This document shows, in pieces, positions 48,205-57,996 of a DNA stretch of 64,000 nucleotides. The DNA comes from Hydrogenoanaerobacterium saccharovorans (GTDB taxonomy: Bacteria > Bacillota > Clostridia > Oscillospirales > Ruminococcaceae), in assembly GCF_003814745.1 (NCBI RefSeq), contig NZ_RKRD01000001.1, forward strand, positions 1,116,001 to 1,180,000, read 5' to 3'. Position 1 is the stretch's first letter. Each line of letters begins with the position of its first letter. Under the pieces are notes generated by a model, which searched no databases, was not told the origin of the DNA, and was given only the letters and a program-made list of their open reading frames with translations. The translations under genes and the position numbers were made by a program.

Positions 48205-48438
48205 CTATTCTATTGCTTTAATTTTTTTGATGCATTCCGTACAAATATGCCCTAAAATAGTATTCTCTAGATTGCTAGTGTTCCCACAAAGTTTACACAC
48301 ACTATCAGCGTGTTCTATAAGAATTTTACCATTTTAAAATGAAACATTAACAACTGTGTGTATTCCAATATTCATTTTCTTCCTTATTTCTAAGGGCAAA
48401 ATCAACCGTCCGAGTTCGTCTGCTTTTCGTCGTACCAT
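48205..48438 (-). pseudogene. AbrB/SpoVT-type regulator with zinc ribbon, one nonsense codon
   Basis: From ATG 48438 (GGAG before it) the frame gives the swapped-hairpin DNA-binding start MVRRKADELGRLILPLEIRKK. A TAA at codon 35 (48334-48336) interrupts it. The same frame then continues with NGKILIEHADSVCKLCG...CTECIKKIKAIE to TAG, the usual C-terminal part with two CxxC pairs. Only one codon separates this from an intact 77-residue protein, so the loss is recent or a sequencing error. Confidence 0.75.
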
Positions 48439-48580
48439 AATGCAATCTCCTTTTTACTTTTATAAACTATTTTAATAATATTTTAAACTCTGTAATGTAG
48501 AATTTAAATCATAAAATAAAGAGTAATATTCTATGTTTAGTAAATCATACTCATAGTACACTTAATATGAGGTGATTTAC

Positions 48581-48808
48581 TTGGATACAAAGCAGTTTGA
48601 AAAATACCGAAAGCTAGGTTTAAACATCGCATATTACCGTAAAGATAAGGGCTATACTCAAGAAATGCTGGCAGAAAAACTGAATTTAGACAGGACGACA
48701 ATCAGTAAAATAGAGCTGGCGACATCGGGCGTTTCTTTGGATGTGATTTTTGCAATTTCAGACTTATTGGGCGTTCCTGTATATAAATTTTTCGAGTTTC
48801 GCGATTAA
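48581..48808 (+). CDS. XRE-family transcriptional regulator
   Basis: The 75-residue protein is a single helix-turn-helix domain (LGLNIAYYRKDKGYTQEMLAEKLNLDRTTISKIE...SLDVIFAISDLLGVPVYKFFEF). The TTG at 48581 has GAGGTGA 5 nt upstream; a GTG nine bases earlier lies inside that site. The target is unknown; it stands alone before asnS. Confidence 0.8.
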   Translation: MDTKQFEKYRKLGLNIAYYRKDKGYTQEMLAEKLNLDRTTISKIELATSGVSLDVIFAISDLLGVPVYKFFEFRD

Positions 48809-48921
48809 AATAATATTGTTACAGTAAAACACAGTGGTAATCCCCTTGTAACCACCTGCTTTTTGTAATATAATAATAAGACACGACTATTTCGGTCATA
48901 CAAGATAACGGAGGGAATACC

Positions 48922-50322
48922 ATGCAGAGAACAGAGATTAAATGGCTCTGGCAAAATGCGACAGAGCTTGCAGATAAGCAAGTTACCGTCGGCGGATGGG
49001 TAAAAACCATCAGAGATTCCAAGCAGCTTGGCTTTATTGAGCTGAACGATGGCTCGAATTTCAATAATCTTCAAATTGTTTTTGAGGACAGTAAAATAGA
49101 TAATTTTAAAGATGTTGCTAAATTTAACGTTGGTGCAGCAATTATCGTTACCGGTGCGGTTGTTCTTACCCCCAATGCAAAACAACCGCTTGAAATTCAT
49201 GCACAAAAAATAGAACTCGAGGGTGCTTCTGCTCCCGATTATCCGTTGCAGAAAAAACGTCATTCATTAGAATATCTTCGTTCTATCGCACATTTACGTC
49301 CCCGCACCAATACATTCGCGGCAGTGTTCCGTGTGCGTTCGGTAGCGGCATATGCTATCCATAAATTTTTTAACGAGCGTGGCTTTGTCTATGCACACAC
49401 CCCTTTGATTACAGGCAGCGACTGTGAGGGTGCGGGTGAAATGTTCCGTATCACCACGTTAGACGCTAAAAATCCTCCTCTTAAAGAGGACGGCAGCGTC
49501 GATTTCAGCCAAGACTTTTTTGGCAAGATGACCTGCCTTACCGTTTCGGGGCAGCTTGAGGCAGAGTGCATGGCAATGGCATTTGCTAAGGTGTATACCT
49601 TTGGTCCCACATTCCGTGCCGAAAATTCCAACACGGCGCGCCATGCAGCAGAGTTTTGGATGATTGAGCCTGAGATTGCATTTGCAGATTTGGACGACGA
49701 TATGCAGCTTGCACAAGATATGATTAAATATGTGCTGAAGTATGTAATGGAGCAGTGCCCTGCCGAGATGAAGTTCTTTAACGATTTCTACGACCCTGAC
49801 AAAGCGCTGATATCTCGCCTTACCAACCTTGTCGATTCCGATTTTGGTAAGGTTACCTATACCGAGGCAGTTAAACTGCTCGAAGAGCATAAAGATGAGT
49901 TTGATTATCCTGTTTACTGGGGTTGCGACCTACAAACCGAGCACGAGCGTTACCTCACCGAAAAGATTTTCAAAAAACCGGTGTTTGTTACCGATTACCC
50001 CAAAGAGATCAAAGCATTTTATATGAGAATGAACGATGACAATAAAACCGTTGCCGCAATGGACCTTTTAGTTCCGGGTGTTGGCGAAATCATCGGCGGT
50101 AGCCAAAGAGAAGAGCGTTTGGACGTTCTGCTTTCTCGTATGGAAGAATTGGATCTTAAAGCAGACGATTACTCTTGGTACCTCGACCTGCGCCGTTACG
50201 GCGGTACCAAACATGCAGGTTACGGCTTGGGCTTTGAACGCCTGATTATGTACATGACAGGTATTTCGAATATCCGCGATGTACTTCCGTTCCCCAGAAC
50301 CACCGGTTCGGCTGAATATTAA
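48922..50322 (+). CDS. asnS: Asparaginyl-tRNA synthetase
   Basis: The 466-residue class IIb enzyme charges tRNA-Asn. It has the N-terminal OB anticodon-binding domain (VTVGGWVKTIRDSKQLGFIELNDG), motif 2 FGPTFRAENSNTARHAAEFWMIEPEIAF (about 231-258) and motif 3 GYGLGFERLIMYMTG (about 434). GGAGGG precedes the ATG. No T-box is seen in the 110 nt upstream. A terminator follows. Confidence 0.96.
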   Translation: MQRTEIKWLWQNATELADKQVTVGGWVKTIRDSKQLGFIELNDGSNFNNLQIVFEDSKIDNFKDVAKFNVGAAIIVTGAVVLTPNAKQPLEIHAQKIELEGASAPDYPLQKKRHSLEYLRSIAHLRPRTNTFAAVFRVRSVAAYAIHKFFNERGFVYAHTPLITGSDCEGAGEMFRITTLDAKNPPLKEDGSVDFSQDFFGKMTCLTVSGQLEAECMAMAFAKVYTFGPTFRAENSNTARHAAEFWMIEPEIAFADLDDDMQLAQDMIKYVLKYVMEQCPAEMKFFNDFYDPDKALISRLTNLVDSDFGKVTYTEAVKLLEEHKDEFDYPVYWGCDLQTEHERYLTEKIFKKPVFVTDYPKEIKAFYMRMNDDNKTVAAMDLLVPGVGEIIGGSQREERLDVLLSRMEELDLKADDYSWYLDLRRYGGTKHAGYGLGFERLIMYMTGISNIRDVLPFPRTTGSAEY

Positions 50323-50340
50323 TAAATAGAAAAATGCATG

Positions 50341-50373
50341 TGCAGAGCTTGTTAAAACAGGCTCTGCCTTTTT
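50341..50373 (+). terminator. Terminator of asnS
   Basis: GCAGAGC (50342-50348) and GCTCTGC pair around an 11-nt loop and are followed by TTTTTATTT. Confidence 0.8.
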
Positions 50374-50472
50374 ATTTCACTGCTAAATGTACAAAAATGC
50401 ATATTTTTTTTGCTGCTACAGTAGCACATTCCCGAATTTTAGCATATGATATGCAAGAACTGAAAATTAAAC

Positions 50473-50610
50473 TTGCAAAAACGTCGTTCTTGAGGTACAA
50501 TATACCGTAGTTACTTCGAGTTTATGATTTTTTTAATGAAGTAAAATTTCATGCAAAGGCGCATGGGACAATAACGACCCGATTGCTGCGCCAATTATAG
50601 GAGGATCGTT
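50473..50610 (+). promoter_or_regulatory. Promoter and structured leader of the aminotransferase gene
   Basis: TTGCAA (50473-50478), 17-nt spacer and TACAAT (50496-50501). The 100-nt leader can form TTACTTC/GAAGTAA (50510-50544) and a GGCGCA/TGCGCC stem (50558-50593) enclosing GGG/CCC. It matches no riboswitch that I know. Confidence 0.45.
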
Positions 50611-51897
50611 ATGTCGTCTTATGAATCGATGGGAAAACAAGAGCTTTTGCAGCTTAAAAAAGAGCTTGATGCAAAATTTGAGGCATTTAAAGCAAAAGGG
50701 CTTAAACTGGATATGTCACGCGGCAAACCCGGAGCAGATCAGCTGGACCTTTCTATGAAGATGATGGATGTGCTGGACAGTACCGCCAATCTCAAATGTG
50801 CCGAGGGTGTAGACTGCAGAAACTATGGTATCCTTGACGGCATTTCGGAAGCAAAGCAGCTTCTCGGAGATATGATTGAGGTGCCTCCTGAGAATATTAT
50901 TATTTACGGTAACTCCAGCTTGAATATCATGTACGACACCGTTTCCCGCTCTGTTACTCACGGAGTTATGGGCAGCACCCCATGGTGTAAACTTGATAAG
51001 GTAAAGTTTCTTTGCCCTGTACCGGGGTACGACCGCCATTTTGCCATCACAGAGTATTTTGGCATCGAGATGATTCCCGTTCCTATGACATCGGTTGGAC
51101 CGGATATGGATATGGTAGAACAACTGGTGACAGAGGATGATGCGATTAAAGGTATTTGGTGTGTGCCCAAATATTCCAACCCGCAAGGCATTACTTACTC
51201 GGACGATACCGTTCGTCGTTTTGCACGCCTAAAACCCGTAGCAAAAGATTTTCGCATCTACTGGGATAATGCTTACGGTGTTCATCACCTCTACGAAGAT
51301 GACCAAGATGTGCTGATTGAAATTTTAGCGGAGTGTGAACGTGCAGGTAACCCCGATTTGGTGTTTAAGTTCTGCTCTACTTCTAAAATCAGCTTTCCTG
51401 GTTCAGGCGTTGCAGCAATTGCGGCATCCGCTGCAAATTTGGAATTTATCAAAAAACAAATGGCAATCCAAACCATTGGTTACGATAAGCTTAATCAGCT
51501 ACGCCATGTGCGTTATTACAAAAACCTTGATGGTATGAAGGCACATATGAAGCTTCATGCAGATATTCTTCGCCCCAAGTTTGAGGCGGTGCTTGATACC
51601 TTGGATAAAGAACTGTCTTCCTGTGATATCGGCAGTTGGATTCGCCCCAAAGGCGGTTATTTCATTTCGTTTGAGGCACTCGAAGGCTGTGCAAAAGCGA
51701 TAATTGCTAAATGCAAAGAGGCAGGCGTTGTTATGACGCCTGCGGGCGCAACCTACCCCTATGGTAACGACCCGTATGACAGCAACATCCGCATTGCGCC
51801 GTCGTTCCCCACACCCGATGAGCTTGCAACCGCAACCGAATTGTTTGTGTTGTGCGTAAAGCTTGTGAGTATTGACAAAATCCTGGCTAACAAATAG
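50611..51897 (+). CDS. Class I aminotransferase, aspartate aminotransferase-like
   Basis: The 428-residue PLP enzyme belongs to the MocR-type group (PF12897) that includes aspartate aminotransferases of subgroup Ic. Visible are SRGKPGADQLDLS (about 31), YGNSSLNIMYDTVSRS, CPVPGYDRHFAITE, the PKYSNPQG segment, the DNAYGVHHL metal-free active-site Asp/Tyr region and the lysine in CSTSKISFPGSG (about 259) that forms the Schiff base. Likely Asp/2-oxoglutarate transamination, but alanine or other acids are possible. GGAGG precedes the ATG. Confidence 0.85.
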   Translation: MSSYESMGKQELLQLKKELDAKFEAFKAKGLKLDMSRGKPGADQLDLSMKMMDVLDSTANLKCAEGVDCRNYGILDGISEAKQLLGDMIEVPPENIIIYGNSSLNIMYDTVSRSVTHGVMGSTPWCKLDKVKFLCPVPGYDRHFAITEYFGIEMIPVPMTSVGPDMDMVEQLVTEDDAIKGIWCVPKYSNPQGITYSDDTVRRFARLKPVAKDFRIYWDNAYGVHHLYEDDQDVLIEILAECERAGNPDLVFKFCSTSKISFPGSGVAAIAASAANLEFIKKQMAIQTIGYDKLNQLRHVRYYKNLDGMKAHMKLHADILRPKFEAVLDTLDKELSSCDIGSWIRPKGGYFISFEALEGCAKAIIAKCKEAGVVMTPAGATYPYGNDPYDSNIRIAPSFPTPDELATATELFVLCVKLVSIDKILANK

Positions 51898-51904
51898 ATC
51901 TACC

Positions 51905-51944
51905 GCAGAAGCAGCCGCCTATAATAAGGCGGCTGCTTCTGTTT
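51905..51944 (+). terminator. Terminator of the aminotransferase gene
   Basis: CAGAAGCAGCCGCC and GGCGGCTGCTTCTG form a perfect 14-bp stem with T residues after it. Confidence 0.9.
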
Positions 51945-52015
51945 ATCATATGAATGTATGCATTGTATTCATTGCATTGGGGCATTTAAGTAAAAGAATA
52001 GTCATACCAAGTATA

Positions 52016-52044
52016 TTGCATATTCCACAAAATCCATGTAAAAT
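52016..52044 (+). promoter_or_regulatory. Promoter of purB
   Basis: TTGCAT (52016-52021), 17-nt spacer and TAAAAT (52039-52044). No purine riboswitch fold is visible in the 50-nt leader. Confidence 0.6.
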
Positions 52045-52093
52045 AATAGACATAAAGTGCAAACCCATTTTAGAGGATGTTGGAGGAAAACTG

Positions 52094-53524
52094 ATGAGTA
52101 AAAACTACGAAAGCCCACTCAGCTCACGTTATGCCAGCCCTGAAATGCAGGAGCTGTTTTCTGCAGACAAAAAGTTTAAAACTTGGCGAAGATTATGGAT
52201 TGCTCTAGCCCGTGCAGAAATGGAGCTGGGCTTGCCTGTCACGCAGCAGCAGATTGACGAGCTGGAAGCTCATAAGGATGAACTGAACCTTGATGTAGCC
52301 GCGCAGCGTGAGCGCGAATGCCGCCACGATGTAATGAGCCATGTTTACGCTTACGGTGTGCAGTGCCCCAATGCAAAGGGCATCATTCATCTTGGTGCAA
52401 CCTCGTGTTATGTGGGCGATAATACCGACATCATTATTATGAAAGAAGCACTTGAGGTGGTACGGCGCAAACTCATCAACGTAATTGCACTGCTTGCCGA
52501 TTTTGCAGTGAGATACAAAGACATGCCTGCTCTTGCCTACACTCATTTGCAGCCTGCTCAGCTTACAACCGTAGGCAAACGCGCAACCCTGTGGATGAAT
52601 GAATTGTATATGGATATAGAAGAAATCGAGCATCGCATCGGTTCGCTGAAGCTGTTGGGCTCAAAGGGTACTACAGGTACTCAGGCAAGTTTTGTTGAAC
52701 TGTTCGATGGAGACGCAACAAAAATTAAAGCGCTGGAGCAGAAGATTGCAAAAGAAATGGGCTTCTCAGAATGTGTACCCGTATCAGGCCAAACCTATTC
52801 GCGTAAAGTGGATAGCTTTGTACTGAACACCTTGTCGGGGGTAGCGCAGTCTGCCAGTAAATTCTCCAACGACCTGCGCATACTGCAAAACTTTAAAGAG
52901 ATGGAAGAGCCGTTTGAAACACACCAAATTGGTTCTTCTGCCATGCCGTATAAGCGCAACCCCATGCGCAGTGAGCGTATTACGTCGCTTGCCCGCTATG
53001 TAATGGTAGATAGCCTGAACCCCGCGTTTACATCGGCAACCCAGTGGTTTGAACGTACCCTCGACGATTCTGCCAACAAGCGCATTGCGGTTGCAGAGGC
53101 TTTTCTCGCTGTCGATGCTATTCTCAACATTATGCTCAACGTCTGCAATGGGCTTGTGGTATACCCCAAGGTAGTAGAACAGCGTGTGATGAAAGAACTG
53201 CCCTTTATGGCAACCGAAAACATTATGATGAGCGCTGTAAAAAAAGGCGGAGACCGCCAGCAGCTGCATGAAAAACTGCGCGTGCACTCCATTGCTGCTG
53301 CAAAAATGGTAAAAGAGCAGGGGATGGAGAACGACCTCATCGACCGTGTCTGTGCCGACCCCGACTTTAAGCTTGACCGTCACGAAATTGATGCTATCCT
53401 AAAACCCATCCATTTTGTGGGCAGAAGTGTCGAACAGGTAGACGAGTATATCAGTGAGATAATAAAACCGCTTCTGGATGCCAACAAAGAAATTCTCGGT
53501 GAGCGTGCAGAGCTTGCAGTATAA
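52094..53524 (+). CDS. purB: Adenylosuccinate lyase
   Basis: The 476-residue enzyme cleaves SAICAR and adenylosuccinate in purine synthesis, releasing fumarate. The fumarase-superfamily signature GSSAMPYKRNP is at about 279-289; HDVMSHVYAYG and THLQPAQLTTVGKR are the other active-site segments. I start at ATG 52094 (GGAGGAAAACTG before it); the longer frame upstream runs through the previous gene's terminator and this promoter. Confidence 0.96.
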   Translation: MSKNYESPLSSRYASPEMQELFSADKKFKTWRRLWIALARAEMELGLPVTQQQIDELEAHKDELNLDVAAQRERECRHDVMSHVYAYGVQCPNAKGIIHLGATSCYVGDNTDIIIMKEALEVVRRKLINVIALLADFAVRYKDMPALAYTHLQPAQLTTVGKRATLWMNELYMDIEEIEHRIGSLKLLGSKGTTGTQASFVELFDGDATKIKALEQKIAKEMGFSECVPVSGQTYSRKVDSFVLNTLSGVAQSASKFSNDLRILQNFKEMEEPFETHQIGSSAMPYKRNPMRSERITSLARYVMVDSLNPAFTSATQWFERTLDDSANKRIAVAEAFLAVDAILNIMLNVCNGLVVYPKVVEQRVMKELPFMATENIMMSAVKKGGDRQQLHEKLRVHSIAAAKMVKEQGMENDLIDRVCADPDFKLDRHEIDAILKPIHFVGRSVEQVDEYISEIIKPLLDANKEILGERAELAV

Positions 53525-53538
53525 TTGCGTCACAACAA

Positions 53539-53575
53539 AAAACCTCCCGCCAAATTGATGGCTGGAGGTTTTTGT
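53539..53575 (+). terminator. Terminator of purB
   Basis: AAACCTCC-CGCCA and TGGCT-GGAGGTTT pair around a short loop and end in TTTTTG. Confidence 0.85.
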
Positions 53576-53622
53576 GGTTTGTATACATACTGTTTTTCAA
53601 TATGGTTAAAAGTCAAAAATTA

Positions 53623-54354
53623 TTAGGAACCTGCAGAGCTTAAAGCGGCAGAACGCTCTGCTTTTTTCTTTTCTTGTTCTGCTTGCTTTTCTTCAAAACG
53701 CTTCATCGCAGCAAGATAATCTTTGTAGCAAACGTCATTCATAAGCATGATGGAAAGAAGATCAAAACGCCCATAATATTTTTCAGAGGGACGCATTGAC
53801 ACTACATAGCGAACCCCATCAATTTTCTTTAGCCAAACAATTTTTTTGCCCTTTGATGGCTCATATTTTTCGTCCTTAGTAGCCTTCTTAAACTGGCGAT
53901 ACACCTTTTTCGAATTTCTTGGTCCCCCATATAAGCTGCATGCAAAGTCAAACATAGCGGGCCATTGTTCTTCTGTGATTGCTTCTGTCAACTTAGATTC
54001 ATATGTCGTAGGGGGTAACAGCATTACTTCAAGAAATCGCCGTTCGTTTGCTGCATTTACGGTACCGCTAAGTTGCCCTTTATCATTATTAGCAAGGGTG
54101 GAGGTAATAAATACGGTTATCTTTCCGTTTTCATTACGAACTTCATAATTTACATTTCCATCGCTAAAGGATGTCGACTCCCCAATTTTCCATTGTAAGC
54201 TTTGCTCTTCCATTGCTTTTTCTACTACTTCCGTGCTAAGTGGGAAAGGGTTCTCTGGTTTACTGGTTCTTAGCACTACCACAACCGAGATGGTGGCTAA
54301 GACGACACCTGAAACCATCAGTGGCAGCCAAACTTTCGATAATTTTCCCTTCAT
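53623..54354 (-). CDS. Membrane-anchored extracellular protein of unknown function
   Basis: The start is ATG 54354 with AAGGAGGAGC; the open frame to 54486 lacks a ribosome site. The 243-residue product has one N-terminal membrane helix (VWLPLMVSGVVLATISVVVVL), an outside region of about 190 residues with mixed alpha/beta composition, and a charged coiled-coil end (FEEKQAEQEKKKAERSAA). No family recognised. Confidence 0.6.
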   Translation of the reverse strand: MKGKLSKVWLPLMVSGVVLATISVVVVLRTSKPENPFPLSTEVVEKAMEEQSLQWKIGESTSFSDGNVNYEVRNENGKITVFITSTLANNDKGQLSGTVNAANERRFLEVMLLPPTTYESKLTEAITEEQWPAMFDFACSLYGGPRNSKKVYRQFKKATKDEKYEPSKGKKIVWLKKIDGVRYVVSMRPSEKYYGRFDLLSIMLMNDVCYKDYLAAMKRFEEKQAEQEKKKAERSAALSSAGS

Positions 54355-54537
54355 AAGCTCCTCCTTTTGTAACCAATCATACCTAAACAGTAGTATTGTT
54401 TGATACAATAAATGGGAAGAAATAAATATGTATTTTGCAGTTAACCTTAAGTCATTTACATTTATGGCATCCTGCTTACTCAACATTAATACTTATATGC
54501 TCATTTGTAAACATATACCAAATTAATAATAAAAAAA

Positions 54538-54583
54538 CCCTAAGCAAAACGCCGAAGTTATTCAAACTCCAAACATTTTGCTA
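54538..54583 (-). terminator. Candidate terminator of the HAD gene
   Basis: CCCTA-GCAAAA pairs with TTTTGC-TAGGG, with a long 25-nt loop. It lies 38 nt after the HAD stop, and a T-rich run follows on the minus strand. Confidence 0.55.
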
Positions 54584-54620
54584 GGGGAAAGGTAGTTGTT
54601 TCTTTTTGTTGTAGCTATAT

Positions 54621-55280
54621 TTATTTTTGCCCAAGCAAAAGGGATTCCAATTCCGTAACGTCGGTTACAATATAATCGGCGCCTGCTTTTTCAAATTCGG
54701 CGCGGTCGCCAAAACCGTACAGTACAGTTGCACAGCGCAGCCCTGCTGTTTTCGCACCCATTACATCGTACTTTCGGTCACCCACCATCAATACCTTGTC
54801 AAGGTCTTTAATGCGGCACTGCTCCAGCGCATAGGCTATTACCTCCGCTTTATCGGTGCGCGAACCGTCCAGTCCGCTGCCGCTGATAAAATCAAAATAA
54901 TGCATTAAATCAAATTTCTTTAATATTTCCTCTGCAAAATACTGCGGTTTGCTCGTTGCCAAAATTACCTTTTTGCCGGTATTCTTTAAGCGATGCAATA
55001 ATTGGGCAATGCCTTTATAAGGATGACATTCAAACAAACCCTTAGCATGGTAATAATCGCGGTATGCTACAGTTGCTTTTGCAAGCTGATCTTCATCCAA
55101 CCCATAAAATTCTATATAAGATTCACGCAGGGGAGGGCCGATAAAAACACGTAGCTTGTTCAAATCGGTAATTTCTATGCCTAATTGTTTTAAAGAGTAA
55201 GCAACGCCCTTCGTGATACCCTCTTCGCTGTTGACAATTGTACCGTCAAAATCAAATAATATGTATTCCCAGTTGTTCAT
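54621..55280 (-). CDS. HAD-superfamily phosphatase, phosphoglycolate phosphatase-like
   Basis: The 219-residue protein has HAD motifs FDFDGTIVNS (I), LATSKPQYFAEEIL (II), the Lys in DKAEVIAYAL (III) and MVGDRKYDVMGAKTAGLRC (IV), with a helical cap between I and II. It resembles Gph/PpaX enzymes acting on phosphoglycolate or pyrophosphate; the substrate is not fixed by sequence. Start ATG 55280 with AGGAGTTAT before it. Confidence 0.85.
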   Translation of the reverse strand: MNNWEYILFDFDGTIVNSEEGITKGVAYSLKQLGIEITDLNKLRVFIGPPLRESYIEFYGLDEDQLAKATVAYRDYYHAKGLFECHPYKGIAQLLHRLKNTGKKVILATSKPQYFAEEILKKFDLMHYFDFISGSGLDGSRTDKAEVIAYALEQCRIKDLDKVLMVGDRKYDVMGAKTAGLRCATVLYGFGDRAEFEKAGADYIVTDVTELESLLLGQK

Positions 55281-55403
55281 AATAACTCCTTTAAAATGCA
55301 AATATAGTATCATTATATCAGCGCAGCCTGCTTAATACAATCTTTATCATTATACAATACCATAAAGGAATGATAAGTCCATATTGTTGTTGTTATATTT
55401 TGA

Positions 55404-55432
55404 TTGACATTTGATGCCGATTAAAATATAAT
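55404..55432 (+). promoter_or_regulatory. Promoter of secD-secF
   Basis: A near-perfect sigma-A promoter: TTGACA (55404-55409), 17-nt spacer, TATAAT (55427-55432). The leader to secD is about 77 nt. Confidence 0.8.
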
Positions 55433-55515
55433 AAAAGTTATGAATGTCGACGGGAATGTGTAAAAAATGGGTAAAACTCCCGCGGACAGGACAACAAAAA
55501 AGTGGAGGTTTACAC

Positions 55516-56919
55516 ATGAAAAGAATTGGCAAACCGGTGTTTTTCATAGTGGCGCTGTTTATCGCCCTCCTGACTTACGCTACGTTTTACGGCATAAGTT
55601 CAACCTTTGGTGATGTAACAAAGACTTACATCAAAGGCGCGGGTGATATTCGATGGGGCATTGATATTCGCGGAGGCGTTGACGTAACGTTTAGCCCGCC
55701 GGAAGATTTTGATGCAACCAACGAACAGATGGCATCGGCAGAATCAGTTATCAAACTCAGGCTCCTATCGCTGAACATTACGGATTCTGAAGTATATACG
55801 GATTACAATAAAGATCGTATCATCGTACGTTTCCCATGGAAACAGGATGAGACGAATTTTGACCCCGAGGCTGCAATTGCAGAGCTTGGCGCAACCGCTA
55901 TGCTTACCTTCCGCGAAGGCATTAATGTAGATGCTCAAGGTAAACCCATAGGTGTAACCAAAGATAATACTATCTTGCAGGGTAACGACATTAAAACAGC
56001 ATTTGCAACCATGAATCCTGAAAACAACAAACCCGTTGTTGCACTGGAGCTGAACGACAGCGGTAAACAGAAATTTGCCGATGCAACCGGCAAGCTGGTA
56101 GGGCAACCATCCCCTAATAACGTAATTTCTATTTGGATGGATGATACAGTTATTTCATACCCCACTGTAAACGCAAAAATAACAGAGGGTAAAGCTACCA
56201 TTGAGGGCAACTTCACTGTTGAAGAGGCAAAATCTCTCGCAGATAAGATTAACGCAGGTGCGCTGCCCTTTAAATTGCAAACAGGCAACTTTAACACTCT
56301 TTCTCCCACACTTGGTATGGGCGCGAAAGATGCAATGGTGCTTGCAGGTGTAATTGCATTTATACTGGTTTGCATACTGATGATAGTATTTTACAGACTC
56401 CCCGGTGTGATTGCATGTATTGCATTGGTGGCTCAGGTTACAGGTATTATTGCATCTACAACCGGTTTTTTTCCCACCATCCCCAGCTTTACAATGACAC
56501 TCCCCGGTATCGCAGGTATTATTCTGAGTATCGGTATGGGTGTTGACGCAAACGTTATTACAAATGAGCGTATCAAAGAAGAATTAAAAGCAGGCAAATC
56601 GCTTGACGGCGCTATTGAATTGGGCTTTGATAAAGGCTGGAGTGCAATTTTTGACGGTAATATCACGGTTATCTTTGTAGCAGTTGTGCTTATGGGTGCG
56701 TTTGGCGCACCGGGTACCGTATTTGCAAATCTACTCAGCCCTATTTTCCATTTCTTTGGCCCTTCTACTGCGGGTTCAATTTACTCGTTTGGTTACACTT
56801 TGCTAGTAGGTATTATTATGAACTTCCTGTGCGGTGTGTTACTGTCTCGACTAATGCTCAAATCAATTTCGCAGTTTAAATGCTTCCGCAAAGCATGGCT
56901 GTACGGAGGTGACAAATAA
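55516..56919 (+). CDS. secD: Protein translocase subunit SecD
   Basis: The 467-residue membrane protein has an N-terminal helix, a large outside domain with WGIDIRGGVDVTFSP (D1 motif, about 50) and the RND-type membrane half with NTLSPTLGMGAKDAMVLAG and GIILSIGMGVDANVITNERIKEE (about 340-360). It uses the proton gradient to help complete Sec export. Start ATG 55516 with GGAGGT. secF begins at its last base. Confidence 0.95.
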   Translation: MKRIGKPVFFIVALFIALLTYATFYGISSTFGDVTKTYIKGAGDIRWGIDIRGGVDVTFSPPEDFDATNEQMASAESVIKLRLLSLNITDSEVYTDYNKDRIIVRFPWKQDETNFDPEAAIAELGATAMLTFREGINVDAQGKPIGVTKDNTILQGNDIKTAFATMNPENNKPVVALELNDSGKQKFADATGKLVGQPSPNNVISIWMDDTVISYPTVNAKITEGKATIEGNFTVEEAKSLADKINAGALPFKLQTGNFNTLSPTLGMGAKDAMVLAGVIAFILVCILMIVFYRLPGVIACIALVAQVTGIIASTTGFFPTIPSFTMTLPGIAGIILSIGMGVDANVITNERIKEELKAGKSLDGAIELGFDKGWSAIFDGNITVIFVAVVLMGAFGAPGTVFANLLSPIFHFFGPSTAGSIYSFGYTLLVGIIMNFLCGVLLSRLMLKSISQFKCFRKAWLYGGDK

Positions 56920-57836
56920 TGATAGATTTTTGTGGAAAAAGAAAGCTGTTTTATACTATCTCTATAGTGATAATCGCTTTATCCATTCTATCTACTTTGG
57001 TATTTGGTATACAGCTTGATATTCAGTTTAAGGGCGGTTCTATCATTACTTATTCTCATACGGGTGAGGTTGATAAAGCTGCAGCTGAAGAGTTTATACA
57101 AAAAACTCTTAATGAAAATGTCAGTGTACAAGAGGCAGTTGATATTGCAACCGGTAATACCAATATGGTTGTTTCGCTAACCTCAGACAAGAGCCTTTCG
57201 TCCGACAGCCAGTTGGCATTAACGGATGCTCTTCAGGCAGAATATCCTGGGCAAAACTTTGTTGCTACAGAGATCAGCAACGTTGACCCCACCATCGGTA
57301 AAGAGTTTTTTGCAAAATGTATGGTAGCCCTTGTGCTTTCGGCATTTTTGATGGTTGTTTATATTGCATTTCGTTTCCGTAAAATCGGCGGTTGGTCTGC
57401 GGGCGTTATGTGTATGCTCGCACTGCTACACGATTCTATCGTTGTATATGCAACCTTTATTATCTGCCGTATTCCGCTGAACGAAAACTTTATTGCGGTG
57501 GTTATCACCATCATTGGTTACTCGCTGAATGCTACCATCGTTATCTACGACCGTATACGTGAAAATCGAAAACTCCTTGGTAAAAATGTGCCTTTGGCAG
57601 ATCTTGTCACCAAGAGCGTCAACCAGTCTCTCGGCCGTACTGTTATGACCAGCGTAGCTACAATTGCAGCTATGGCAGTTGTATGCATCGTAGGCAAAGT
57701 ATATGGTTTGGATTCGATTCTTTCCTTTGCTTTCCCGCTGACAATGGGTATGGTTTCCGGTCTGTATTCCTCTGTGTGCATTGCGCCTGCGCTTTGGACA
57801 TCTTGGCAGGAATACAAAGTGAAAAAAGCAGCATAG
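56919..57836 (+). CDS. secF: Protein translocase subunit SecF
   Basis: The 305-residue partner of SecD has QLDIQFKGGSIITYSHTGE (about 28), NVDPTIGKEFF and GYSLNATIVIYDRIRENRK (about 198), all SecF marks, with six membrane helices. It overlaps secD by one base (TAATG). Confidence 0.95.
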   Translation: MIDFCGKRKLFYTISIVIIALSILSTLVFGIQLDIQFKGGSIITYSHTGEVDKAAAEEFIQKTLNENVSVQEAVDIATGNTNMVVSLTSDKSLSSDSQLALTDALQAEYPGQNFVATEISNVDPTIGKEFFAKCMVALVLSAFLMVVYIAFRFRKIGGWSAGVMCMLALLHDSIVVYATFIICRIPLNENFIAVVITIIGYSLNATIVIYDRIRENRKLLGKNVPLADLVTKSVNQSLGRTVMTSVATIAAMAVVCIVGKVYGLDSILSFAFPLTMGMVSGLYSSVCIAPALWTSWQEYKVKKAA

Positions 57837-57996
57837 TTCTTCTAAATATTTTTAAAACCAATTTAAGGCAGGCAGTGAGTATTCACTGTCTGCCTTTTGC
57901 ATCGAAACAATATAATTTTAAAGTGCCCTTTATTCTGTCTTTTTTAATTTGCTTGTGGTATACTTTTAACACGATTGATTGTTAGGGGGCAAAGCA

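Noticed and set aside
51872..52093. N-terminal extension of purB
   Set aside because: The extra frame runs through a perfect terminator and the purB promoter; the ATG at 52094 has a strong ribosome site.
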